From: GCA-2746365 sp963711255 | GTDB lineage: Bacteria; Pseudomonadota; Gammaproteobacteria; SZUA-229 | Length of the DNA stretch: 64,000 nt | Direction: 5' to 3' | Assembly (NCBI GenBank): GCA_963711255.1 | Contig: CAVQDO010000009.1 | Location: 124,001-188,000 of the forward strand | In this document: positions 16,470 to 23,282 of the stretch, piece after piece | Numbering within the stretch: position 1 is the first letter of the stretch | Layout: the number at the start of each line of letters is the position of its first letter | The notes under the pieces: model-generated | Told to the model about the DNA's origin: nothing | Database searches by the model: none | The model's input: only the letters and a program-made list of their open reading frames with translations | Program-made: the position numbers and the translations under genes

Positions 16470-17441
16470 CTATTTCTTTTCAGGCTTATCATCGCTATCA
16501 ACTTCCTCATCGTCGCGATTATTATCTTTCTCTTCCTGCTCAGCCTCATCAAACAGTTTTTCCATGTCTTCATCACTCAGCGGGTTACCCTCGGCATCGT
16601 GATCATCTTGCGGAAAGTAACTTTCCTGCGTCAGCATGGGCTCTTCAACCAGGGAAAAGTCATCATTCTCCATGATGACATTTTCCTGCTCTTCTTCCTT
16701 TGTCTTCAGGAAGAGCCTGGAACTAATCAGCCCCAGTTCGAATAACAGCCAGATCGGAATAGCCAGCAATGACTGCGAAATAACATCGGGCGGCGTCAGC
16801 AGCATGCCAATAACAAACGCACCGATAATTATGTAGGGACGTTTCTCCGCCAGCTTGTCGGTCGTGGTAACACCGGCTGCAATCAATAAAAATGTGGCCA
16901 CCGGTACTTCAAAGGCAATACCAAAAGCCAGGAATATGGCAATAATAAAATCCAGGTACTGGCCAATATCGGTCATTACCGCCACCCCTTCCGGCGCGAT
17001 ACCAATAAAGAAACCAAACAGGATAGGGAAAATCACAAAGTAGGCAAAGGCAATGCCGCAGTAAAATAAAATAACACTGGAAATAAGCAGCGGCGTTGCC
17101 AGGCGTTTTTCATGGCGGTATAAACCCGGCGCAATAAACGCCCAGATTTGATGCAGCAAATAAGGAATGGTTAGCAAAACCGAAAGCAGCAGCACCAGTT
17201 TGAATGGCACTAAAAACGGCGAGGTTACCCCGGTCGCAATCATTGAGGTGCCTTCCGGCATTAATGCGAGCAGTGGCTTGGCAGCAATAGTAAAGATGTC
17301 TTCAGAAAAAGCGAACAGCGCAATAAACACGATAAGTATGGCCAGCAACATATGCAGCAGCCGATCGCGCAACTCAATCAGGTGATCCATCAGGGTCTGT
17401 TCTTTTTCCTCCAGATCGGTTTGCGTTTCTTGCTCTGCCAT
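16470..17441 (-). CDS. tatC: Twin-arginine translocase subunit TatC with an acidic C-terminal tail
   Basis: TatC is the signal-peptide receptor of the Tat export system. This 323-residue protein has six transmembrane helices between about residues 25 and 240, with family motifs MDHLIELRDRLLHML, FIAPGLYRHEKRLA and FGIAFEVPVA. E. coli TatC is 258 residues; here about 70 extra residues follow the last helix. The extension is strongly acidic (QDDHDAEGNPLSDEDMEKLF, NNRDDEEVDSDDKPEKK) and should be cytoplasmic. It is the last gene of the dtd-his-tat run and starts eight bases after tatB. Confidence 0.95.
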   Translation of the reverse strand: MAEQETQTDLEEKEQTLMDHLIELRDRLLHMLLAILIVFIALFAFSEDIFTIAAKPLLALMPEGTSMIATGVTSPFLVPFKLVLLLSVLLTIPYLLHQIWAFIAPGLYRHEKRLATPLLISSVILFYCGIAFAYFVIFPILFGFFIGIAPEGVAVMTDIGQYLDFIIAIFLAFGIAFEVPVATFLLIAAGVTTTDKLAEKRPYIIIGAFVIGMLLTPPDVISQSLLAIPIWLLFELGLISSRLFLKTKEEEQENVIMENDDFSLVEEPMLTQESYFPQDDHDAEGNPLSDEDMEKLFDEAEQEEKDNNRDDEEVDSDDKPEKK

Positions 17442-17448
17442 TTATTTA

Positions 17449-17868
17449 TTAACTTGAAGGCTTTTCTTTATCGGCAGCGGTCGTAGCTTGTTTCTGCTTG
17501 CTGTCCGAAACGTCGATTGAAGTATCCGATGAAGCAGGCGCTTCATCATAAAATGAGTGTGATGGGGTGTCGGTTAAAATGTCAGCTGCTGAAGCTGCAC
17601 TGGGCAGGTCAGCCTTAACTTCATCAACACCGGCTTTTATCTGTTGCTGCAGCTCATTAATCTGCACTTCCTGGTTATGCAGCATGCGCTTAAATTCGTT
17701 AACGTCGAGCTCAGATTCAACTTCACTGCGCACACCTTCGATGTAGCGGCGCGCCTTACCGAAAAAATAACCGGCTTTTCGGGCAGCACCGGGCAAACGC
17801 TCCGGTCCTATAATAACCAGAGCCAGCACAAGAATAAGTGAAATTTCCCAGAAACCGACGTCGAACAT
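17449..17868 (-). CDS. tatB: Sec-independent translocase protein TatB
   Basis: This 139-residue protein has the TatB pattern: one N-terminal membrane helix (FDVGFWEISLILVLALVIIG), the hinge PERLPGAARKAG, an amphipathic helix (YFFGKARRYIEGVRSEVESE) and a variable acidic tail rich in Ser, Asp and Ala. TatB binds TatC and the twin-arginine signal peptide. It sits between tatA and tatC as in the usual operon. The hinge motif LPGAARKAG distinguishes it from TatA. Confidence 0.95.
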   Translation of the reverse strand: MFDVGFWEISLILVLALVIIGPERLPGAARKAGYFFGKARRYIEGVRSEVESELDVNEFKRMLHNQEVQINELQQQIKAGVDEVKADLPSAASAADILTDTPSHSFYDEAPASSDTSIDVSDSKQKQATTAADKEKPSS

Positions 17869-17935
17869 GACTGATGATATAAAGTTAGCACAGCATCACG
17901 TCATGCAAGCATGATGACATGATGTTGAGGCTTGA

Positions 17936-18163
17936 TTACACCTTATCTTCTTTTTTAACCGATTCAGTATTCGCAGACTCTTCCTCTGACTCCTGCGCCA
18001 CTTTATTTTGCTGAGCCTTATCATCACCACCGTCTGTAACGGCACTTTTGAAACTTTTGATTGCTGAGCCTAAATCGCCACCGACATTTTTTAATTTTTT
18101 AGTACCAAAAATTAAAATTACAACAGCCAATACAATCAACAATTGCCAAATACTAATACCCAT
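17936..18163 (-). CDS. tatA: Sec-independent translocase protein TatA
   Basis: This 75-residue protein is the pore-forming or membrane-thinning subunit of the Tat system. It has one short membrane helix (SIWQLLIVLAVVILIFG), the conserved FGTKKLKNVGGDLGSAIKSF amphipathic region and a charged tail (EESANTESVKKEDKV). Length is typical. It follows hisE by 63 bases and precedes tatB by 67 bases, so the tat genes probably share transcription with the his genes. Confidence 0.96.
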   Translation of the reverse strand: MGISIWQLLIVLAVVILIFGTKKLKNVGGDLGSAIKSFKSAVTDGGDDKAQQNKVAQESEEESANTESVKKEDKV

Positions 18164-18226
18164 AATCTTTACTCTCTATGTTCTTTAATTTTCAGATGAT
18201 TGTCAGCGGAAAATACCCGGAAAATA

Positions 18227-18559
18227 TTATTTTCTCGCTGCCTTCTCATCATGACCAGATACGCCAAAACGGCGAGCCAGTTCTTTTAATACATCATCAG
18301 CAGATAAATTCTGCTCTGCCAGCAGCACCATGGTATGAAACCAGAGGTCTGCGACTTCATAAACCAGTTTATCCTTATTATCTTCATTGGCAACGTCCTT
18401 GGCAGCCATCACCGTTTCGGTTGCTTCTTCACCTACCTTTTTAAGGATAGCATCTAAACCCTTATAGTACAGGCTGGCGACATAAGACGAATCGGGTTCA
18501 GCACCTTTGCGCTGCTCCAGTATTTCACCCAGTTGTTCCAGTATCTCGCTATTATTCAT
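18227..18559 (-). CDS. hisE: Phosphoribosyl-ATP pyrophosphatase
   Basis: This 110-residue MazG-fold enzyme catalyses the second step of histidine synthesis, removing pyrophosphate from phosphoribosyl-ATP. Metal-binding acidic motifs are visible in KKVGEEATETVMAAKD and YEVADLWFHTMVLL. HisE and HisI are separate proteins here, as in many Gammaproteobacteria outside the enterics, where they are fused. It lies 17 bases after hisI. Confidence 0.96.
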   Translation of the reverse strand: MNNSEILEQLGEILEQRKGAEPDSSYVASLYYKGLDAILKKVGEEATETVMAAKDVANEDNKDKLVYEVADLWFHTMVLLAEQNLSADDVLKELARRFGVSGHDEKAARK

Positions 18560-18576
18560 CGCTTATATACTTTCGC

Positions 18577-18969
18577 TTATTTATCGCTGTTATTATAAAT
18601 TTCGTCAGGATCTTTAATTACCTGCTCAACCTCAACCCACTGATCACCCTGTAGCTGGCGATAAAAACAGCTCTCGCGCCCGGTATGACAGGCAATACCG
18701 CCATTCTGTTCCACTTTTAGCAGGATAACGTCTTCATCACAATCAAAGCGGATTTCCCGTATCTTCTGAGTATGCCCCGACTCTTCACCCTTATGCCAGA
18801 GCTTGCCGCGTGAACGTGACCAGTATACCGCTTCTTTTTTATCCGCGGTCAGCTGTAATGATTCGCGATTCATCCATGCCATCATCAGGATTTTCCCATT
18901 ACTCGCATCCTGCGCGATAGCGGGTATCAGGCCATTTTCGTCAAAGCGTATTTCGTCCAGCCAGCTCAT
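18577..18969 (-). CDS. hisI: Phosphoribosyl-AMP cyclohydrolase
   Basis: This 130-residue zinc enzyme opens the adenine ring of phosphoribosyl-AMP, the third step of histidine synthesis. Zinc and magnesium ligands are in FDCDEDVILLKVEQ and ACHTGRESCFYRQL; the active-site region MMAWMNRESL and YWSRSRGKLWHKGE are also present. Its start overlaps the hisF stop by one base, an arrangement that favours translational coupling. Confidence 0.96.
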   Translation of the reverse strand: MSWLDEIRFDENGLIPAIAQDASNGKILMMAWMNRESLQLTADKKEAVYWSRSRGKLWHKGEESGHTQKIREIRFDCDEDVILLKVEQNGGIACHTGRESCFYRQLQGDQWVEVEQVIKDPDEIYNNSDK

Positions 18970-19742
18970 TACAGGCGCATCTCTATACCGCGAGCCGCCA
19001 TATGTTGCTTGGCTTCGTGGATAGTGTATTCGGCAAAGTGAAAAATACTGGCTGCCAGCACGGCATCGGCGAGCCCTTCGGTAACACCGTCTGCCAGGTG
19101 GTCGAGATTGCCGACACCGCCCGAGGCAATAACCGGTACGGTTACCGCTTCAGAAATTGCTCGTGTTAACGGCAGGTCAAAACCAATTTTTGTTCCATCG
19201 CGGTCCATACTGGTGAGCAGAATTTCCCCGGCGCCGTAGTCCACCATTTTCTTTGCCCACTCGATAGCATCCAGCCCGGTTGGCTTTCTGCCGCCATGGG
19301 TAAAAATCTCCCAGCGTAGCGGTTCACCTTGTGCACTGACCTGCTTGGCATCGATAGCGACAACAATGCATTGTGAGCCGATTTTATCAGAAACTTCGCG
19401 CACGAAATCAGGATTGAATACCGCTGCTGTATTGATGGCAACTTTATCGGCACCGGCATTGAGCATACGGCGAACATCGTCGATAGTTCGAATACCGCCG
19501 CCAACAGTTAATGGAATAAACACTTCATTGGCGACTTCTTCAACCACATGGACGATTGTCTCGCGATCATCAGAGCTTGCGGTGATATCAAGAAAGGTAA
19601 TCTCGTCGGCACCTTCTTCATCGTAACGTCGCGCAACATCAACCGGGTTGCCGGCATCACGGATATCAACAAACTGCACGCCTTTAACAACGCGGCCGTT
19701 ATCAACATCAAGACAGGGAATTATTCGTTTTGCTAATGCCAT
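18969..19742 (-). CDS. hisF: Imidazole glycerol phosphate synthase, cyclase subunit
   Basis: This 257-residue (beta/alpha)8-barrel condenses PRFAR with ammonia from HisH to form imidazole glycerol phosphate and AICAR. Catalytic Asp residues lie in IPCLDVDNGRVVKG at the N-terminus and LTSMDRDGTKIG (about residue 130). Phosphate-binding glycines are in TVGGGIRTIDD and VIASGGVGN. It is separated from hisA upstream by 145 bases that hold a large hairpin repeat. Confidence 0.97.
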   Translation of the reverse strand: MALAKRIIPCLDVDNGRVVKGVQFVDIRDAGNPVDVARRYDEEGADEITFLDITASSDDRETIVHVVEEVANEVFIPLTVGGGIRTIDDVRRMLNAGADKVAINTAAVFNPDFVREVSDKIGSQCIVVAIDAKQVSAQGEPLRWEIFTHGGRKPTGLDAIEWAKKMVDYGAGEILLTSMDRDGTKIGFDLPLTRAISEAVTVPVIASGGVGNLDHLADGVTEGLADAVLAASIFHFAEYTIHEAKQHMAARGIEMRL

Positions 19743-19784
19743 TAAAATTACTTCACAATTAAAAATAAAAACTTAAAGCTTTTT

Positions 19785-19876
19785 ACCGCAGAGGCGCGGA
19801 GACGCAGAGAAAAAATTTAGCGCCGTAGGCGCAAAAAACCATAATGGTTTCCTCTGCGCCTCCGCGTCTCTGCGGT
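19785..19876. repeat. Large inverted repeat (hairpin element) between hisA and hisF
   Basis: Two 25-base arms, 19785-19809 and 19852-19876, are reverse complements at 23 of 25 positions (arm 1 begins ACCGCAGAGGCGCGGAG). Between them sit a small hairpin, GCGCCGTAGGCGC, and a near-perfect palindrome, AAACCATAATGGTTT. A-rich and T-rich flanks surround the whole. The element resembles the dispersed CGCAGAG-type intergenic palindromes seen in many environmental Proteobacteria. It lies inside an operon, so it could influence transcript stability or cause partial termination between hisA and hisF. Confidence 0.85.
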
Positions 19877-19887
19877 TATTTTTTAAA

Positions 19888-20619
19888 TTACTGTTGATCC
19901 AGCCACGCCTGTGCTTTCGCCAGGTCAATGGTTCCTTCATATATTGCGCGGCCGGTAATCGCGCCCATGATGCCTTCATCCGCAACTGCCGCTAATGCTT
20001 TTACGTCGTCCATCGATGTCAGGCCGCCAGAAGCAATTACGGGAATATTGATTGCCTGTGCCATTTTGACTGTGGCTTCGATATTCACACCCTGCATCAT
20101 GCCATCGCGTGAGATATCAGTATAAACGATGGCTTCTACGCCTTCATCCTGAAAACGCCTCGCCATATCAATAACGTCATGCTTGGATAATTTTGACCAG
20201 CCATCGATCGCAACCTTGCCATCTTTTGCATCCAGACCAACAATGATATGCGTTGGAAATTCTGCGCAAACTTCAGAAATAAAATGTGGTTCTTTCACGG
20301 CCTTGGTACCTACAATCAGGTAATCCACCCCTGCATCGAGATAACCGGCAATGGTGTCTTCGTCACGAATCCCGCCGCCGAGCTGTATTTTAAGGTCCGG
20401 ATAAGTTGAGGCTATTTCATGGATAATATCGGCATTTTTTGGTTTACCGGCAAAAGCACCATCCAGGTCAACAATGTGCAAGCGTCTGGCACCGGCTTCC
20501 ACCCATTGCCCGGCCATTGCTACCGGGTCGTCAGAAAATACGGTGCTGTCATCCATATCACCCTGTCTCAGGCGTACACATTGTCCATTTTTTAAGTCAA
20601 TCGCAGGTATTAATAACAT
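19888..20619 (-). CDS. hisA: Phosphoribosylformimino-AICAR ribotide isomerase
   Basis: This 243-residue (beta/alpha)8-barrel converts ProFAR to PRFAR, the fourth step of histidine synthesis. Catalytic aspartates are in IPAIDLKNGQCVRL at the N-terminus and YTDISRDGMMQG (about residue 130). The two phosphate sites are LGGGIRDEDT and VIASGGLTSMDD. It starts 19 bases after hisH on the same strand. Confidence 0.97.
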   Translation of the reverse strand: MLLIPAIDLKNGQCVRLRQGDMDDSTVFSDDPVAMAGQWVEAGARRLHIVDLDGAFAGKPKNADIIHEIASTYPDLKIQLGGGIRDEDTIAGYLDAGVDYLIVGTKAVKEPHFISEVCAEFPTHIIVGLDAKDGKVAIDGWSKLSKHDVIDMARRFQDEGVEAIVYTDISRDGMMQGVNIEATVKMAQAINIPVIASGGLTSMDDVKALAAVADEGIMGAITGRAIYEGTIDLAKAQAWLDQQ

Positions 20620-20638
20620 CTATCTTGTCTCGTTAAAT

Positions 20639-21289
20639 TTATACTTGCCCATTCCACAGGCAAAAGTTTTTTAATAATTGTAAACCATCGTGAGCACTTT
20701 TTTCCGGGTGAAACTGTGCTGCAAATACATTTTCTTTAGCAATGGCAGAAACAAACTCAATGCCATAATCCGTTGTGCCCGCGACTAATGCTTTATCATC
20801 CGGATCAACATAATAACTATGCACAAAATAAAACCGGCTATTCTCAGCAATATCATGCCACAGCGGGTGCGCCTGCTTTTGCGATACCCTGTTCCATCCC
20901 ATGTGCGGAATTTTTAAGGTTTGCATCTGTTCCTGCAAGGCATCATCGGCAAACGCGCGCACATCTCCCGAATACAGATTCATGCAATCGATGCCATCAT
21001 TCTCTTCACTATGCGCCATTAATACCTGCATTCCCATACAAATACCTAAAAAAGGTTTTTCCTCAGCTGACTGCATAACTACTTCAGCGAGCTTTCGATC
21101 TTTTAACTGCTGCATGCAATCCTGTGCCGCACCCTGCCCGGGGAAAACAACCCGTTCGGCATTGGCAATTTCAGTCGCATCTGAACTGACAATAACCTGT
21201 TGGCCATCGGCTACCACGTGCTCGATCGCTTTTGATACCGAGCGTAAATTACCCATGCCGTAATCAACGACAGCAATAATCGAGCTCAT
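20639..21289 (-). CDS. hisH: Imidazole glycerol phosphate synthase, glutamine amidotransferase subunit
   Basis: This 216-residue class I glutamine amidotransferase supplies ammonia to HisF. The nucleophile motif LGICMGMQVL carries the catalytic cysteine near residue 83. The His and Glu of the triad are in FAAQFHPEKSAHDG near the C-terminus. The N-terminal VVDYGMGNLRSV is the family signature. About 95 bases of A-rich spacer separate it from hisB; no promoter is obvious in it. Confidence 0.97.
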   Translation of the reverse strand: MSSIIAVVDYGMGNLRSVSKAIEHVVADGQQVIVSSDATEIANAERVVFPGQGAAQDCMQQLKDRKLAEVVMQSAEEKPFLGICMGMQVLMAHSEENDGIDCMNLYSGDVRAFADDALQEQMQTLKIPHMGWNRVSQKQAHPLWHDIAENSRFYFVHSYYVDPDDKALVAGTTDYGIEFVSAIAKENVFAAQFHPEKSAHDGLQLLKNFCLWNGQV

Positions 21290-21384
21290 AACAGCCTGCC
21301 GTCTGAATGAAAAGTGCTAAATGAAAAATGAAGAATCATAGTAATGACTAAATGCTAATAAATTAAAAACTAAAGGCTGATAGG

Positions 21385-21981
21385 TTATAACGTGCCTTTG
21401 GTACTGGGCATGACACCTTGCATGCGCGGATCAGCAGCGATAGCCATACGCACGGCGCGGCCAAAAGCCTTGAACATAGTCTCGGCAATGTGATGCGCAT
21501 TGGTGCCGCTCAGGTTATCAATGTGCAAGGTGACATTGGCGTGATTAATAAAACCCTGGAAAAACTCGTGAAACAGGTCAACATCGAAATCACCAATACT
21601 GGCACGGGCAAACTTCACGTTGTATTCCATACCGGGGCGGCCGGAAAAATCAATAACAACGCGAGACAGGGCTTCATCCAGCGGGACATAAGCATGACCA
21701 TAACGCACGATGCCTTTTTTATCACCCATCGCCTTGCTAAATGCCTGGCCGAGAGTAATACCAATATCTTCTACCGTGTGATGTGCATCAATGTGCAGGT
21801 CACCTTTAGCCTTAATATCAAGATCGATTAAACCATGACGCGCTATTTGATCCAGCATGTGTTCCAGAAAAGGCACACCCGTATCAAGATTACATTCACC
21901 GCTACCATCCAGGTTAATTGTCACCTGAATTTGAGTTTCTAGAGTATTGCGTTCAACACTCGCCTGACGCTGCGTCATCAT
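21385..21981 (-). CDS. hisB: Imidazoleglycerol-phosphate dehydratase
   Basis: This 198-residue monofunctional dehydratase carries out the sixth step of histidine synthesis. The two metal-binding histidine motifs HIDAHHTVEDIGI (about residue 70) and GTNAHHIAETMFKA (about 165) are intact, as is GVPFLEHMLDQ. It lacks the N-terminal histidinol-phosphatase domain found in E. coli HisB. It follows dtd by 41 bases and leads the his run of this block. Confidence 0.97.
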   Translation of the reverse strand: MMTQRQASVERNTLETQIQVTINLDGSGECNLDTGVPFLEHMLDQIARHGLIDLDIKAKGDLHIDAHHTVEDIGITLGQAFSKAMGDKKGIVRYGHAYVPLDEALSRVVIDFSGRPGMEYNVKFARASIGDFDVDLFHEFFQGFINHANVTLHIDNLSGTNAHHIAETMFKAFGRAVRMAIAADPRMQGVMPSTKGTL

Positions 21982-22022
21982 TTCTCCGACTTAAGTCTAT
22001 TTCTTGTAGTTATATATAGTGT

Positions 22023-22487
22023 TTACAGGGTCAAATTAAAAGTAACTGGCCCATCATTAATTAGTTCAACCGCCATATCAGCACCAAACTGCCCCGTCTG
22101 TAACCAGTTCGCCGGCAGGCCGGGTGCCATTAATTCGCCTTTCTGTCGCATTATATCAATAAGTTGCATAAACAGTGCTAATCCTTTTTCCGGACTGGCC
22201 GCATTAGAGAAACTCGGCCTGAGCCCCTTTTCGGTATCAGCTGCCAGGGTAAACTGGGGCACCATTAACACCGAGCCCTGAATATCCAGCACGCTGAGGT
22301 TCATCTTATCCTCAGCGTCAGCAAAAACGCGGTATTTCAATATTTTTTCCGCTAATCGTTCAATTTTACCGGCGTCGTCCTTTTTTTCGACACCCAGCAG
22401 CACCAGCAAGCCCTGCGGAATCTCGGCAATACAATCACCTTCGACCGTAACCGAAGCCGATTTAACCCGCTGTAACAGCGCTATCAC
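22023..22487 (-). CDS. dtd: D-aminoacyl-tRNA deacylase
   Basis: This 154-residue enzyme hydrolyses D-amino acids from mischarged tRNA. The family motifs SVLMVPQFTLAAD (about residue 80) and the C-terminal substrate-pocket region FGADMAVELINDGPVTF are present. The cross-subunit Gly-Pro dipeptide of the family is not located with certainty; the segment APGLPANWLQTGQFGADM covers the region. Length matches E. coli (145) closely. It is the first gene of the minus-strand his-tat block and diverges from the putative regulatory RNA starting near 22620. Confidence 0.94.
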   Translation of the reverse strand: MIALLQRVKSASVTVEGDCIAEIPQGLLVLLGVEKKDDAGKIERLAEKILKYRVFADAEDKMNLSVLDIQGSVLMVPQFTLAADTEKGLRPSFSNAASPEKGLALFMQLIDIMRQKGELMAPGLPANWLQTGQFGADMAVELINDGPVTFNLTL

Positions 22488-22547
22488 GCGTTATTCTCTT
22501 CATTAGCCATACAACCGATACCTGTTTCTGGAACCAGCATTACTTTT

Positions 22548-22565
22548 TGTAGGAAAATCCCTACA
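22548..22565 (+). promoter_or_regulatory. GacA/UvrY-like upstream palindrome
   Basis: The 18-base sequence TGTAGGAAAATCCCTACA is a perfect 6-base inverted repeat with a 6-base spacer. This is the geometry of the GacA/UvrY upstream activating sequence (TGTAAG-N6-CTTACA) that drives Csr/Rsm sponge RNAs. Its centre lies about 65 bases before the predicted RNA start, close to the spacing known for rsmY and rsmZ. The two half-sites each differ from the consensus by one base. Confidence 0.6.
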
Positions 22566-22609
22566 ACAGCTTCCAGATTTACCTGATAGCGAAAGCCAGT
22601 CTGCTTCTC

Positions 22610-22615
22610 CATAAT
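22610..22615 (+). promoter_or_regulatory. Candidate -10 box for the GGA-rich RNA
   Basis: CATAAT matches the sigma70 -10 consensus at five of six positions and would place transcription start near 22621, just before the first GGA motif. No good -35 hexamer stands 17 bases upstream, as expected for a promoter that depends on an activator bound further upstream. Confidence 0.45.
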
Positions 22616-22619
22616 GTTG

Positions 22620-22809
22620 CTCAGGGACAAAGGGAACGAGCCAAACAGGGACATAGGGATATAAATAGCTCTAGGAAATTTAACATGGACATGGACTATG
22701 GAAAGGTTAAAGTTTACACGGATTTGTAAATAATTCTACGGAACAGCTATAGCGCGAGGCTCATCACCAAGCAAGGACCTGAAACCCCAACTTCGGTTGG
22801 GGTTTTTTT
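22620..22809 (+). ncRNA. Putative CsrB/RsmY-type CsrA-sequestering small RNA
   Basis: About 190 bases with no reading frame hold eleven GGA motifs (starting at 22625, 22633, 22649, 22657, 22674, 22687, 22693, 22700, 22720, 22740 and 22775) and end in a strong intrinsic terminator. Several GGAs fall in predicted loops: TTTACA-CGGATT-TGTAAA is a six-base stem with GGA in the loop, GCTC...GAGC encloses two, and TTTAAC...GTTAAA encloses three. CsrA/RsmA binds exactly such A(N)GGA loops. With the GacA-like palindrome and -10 box upstream, it fits a Csr/Rsm sponge RNA. Known members range from about 120 to 370 bases. Exact 5' end and folding are inferred. Confidence 0.7.
22784..22809 (+). terminator. 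Rho-independent terminator of the GGA-rich RNA
   Basis: An eight-base stem, ACCCCAAC/GTTGGGGT, closes on a TTCG tetraloop and is followed by a run of seven T (counting the last base of the stem). This is a textbook intrinsic terminator on the plus strand. No protein gene ends before it on this strand, which is what first suggested a non-coding transcript. Confidence 0.9.
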
Positions 22810-22822
22810 ATGTCAGGGAATG

Positions 22823-22989
22823 GACGGTATGACGCAAGGAGCCAGGGATGGCGTTGCGGCGATGATAGGATATACGGTATGTCGCGGTGCCATGGACGGC
22901 AAGGAGCGACGAATGCCCAGGGATGGGCGGTATGTCACAAAGAGCCAGGGATGGCGGTGTGACGAATGTATAGGATATACGGTATGTCG
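22823..22989. repeat. Two direct copies of a 62-64 base unit
   Basis: The stretches 22823-22884 and 22926-22989 are imperfect direct repeats about 104 bases apart. Shared segments are CGGTATG, GAGCCAGGGATGGCG and the identical 20-mer ATAGGATATACGGTATGTCG. The region also has further GGA motifs (CCAGGGATGG twice, CATGGACGGCAAGGAG). A 61-codon frame across it only reflects the repeat and is not counted as a gene. It resembles dispersed intergenic GGGATGG-type repeats of Gammaproteobacteria. Confidence 0.8.
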
Positions 22990-23001
22990 TAAAAAACCGT
23001 C

Positions 23002-23030
23002 GTAGGAGCGCTTTTCAAAGCGCGATTTCT
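23002..23030. repeat. REP-like palindromic element
   Basis: GTAGGAGCG followed by the hairpin GCGCTTT-TC-AAAGCGC (23008-23023) and CGATTTCT matches the pattern of Pseudomonas-type repetitive extragenic palindromes (GTAGGAGCG...CGCGA). Only one copy is in this window. The remaining bases up to the transporter gene at 23283 show no further structure that I can support. Confidence 0.7.
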
Positions 23031-23282
23031 ATCAGGTTACACCCTCATTAATGCAGAATGAATTATTACTAAAAAATACAGCGTCCGCTTTGGGTCGACA
23101 AGAGACTGTCAACCAAGATTTCAGTGATTATCAACTCGAACTTCCGAGATCGGCCATAAACAGCCGCTCAGAAACCGTGGCCTGTCCAGAATTATTCGAT
23201 TATTTCCTTCAGGCAGAAAGTTTCATCTGACCCCACTTATCATGTATATTGCCCCGTCTTTTAATTAACTGGAACCACATAC

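Noticed and set aside
22620..22809. tmRNA, 6S RNA or RNase P RNA
   Set aside because: The stretch ATCACCA near 22765 first suggested a tRNA-like end, but there is no acceptor stem, tag frame or conserved core of these RNAs. GGA repeats fit a Csr/Rsm RNA better.
22823..22989. Possible CRISPR array
   Set aside because: Only two copies, imperfect, with unit and spacer lengths unlike CRISPR, and no cas genes nearby.
22820..23005. A 61-codon plus-strand frame with repeated GYTVCR-like segments
   Set aside because: The protein repeat only mirrors the DNA direct repeats. There is no ribosome binding site, and it starts just after a terminator.
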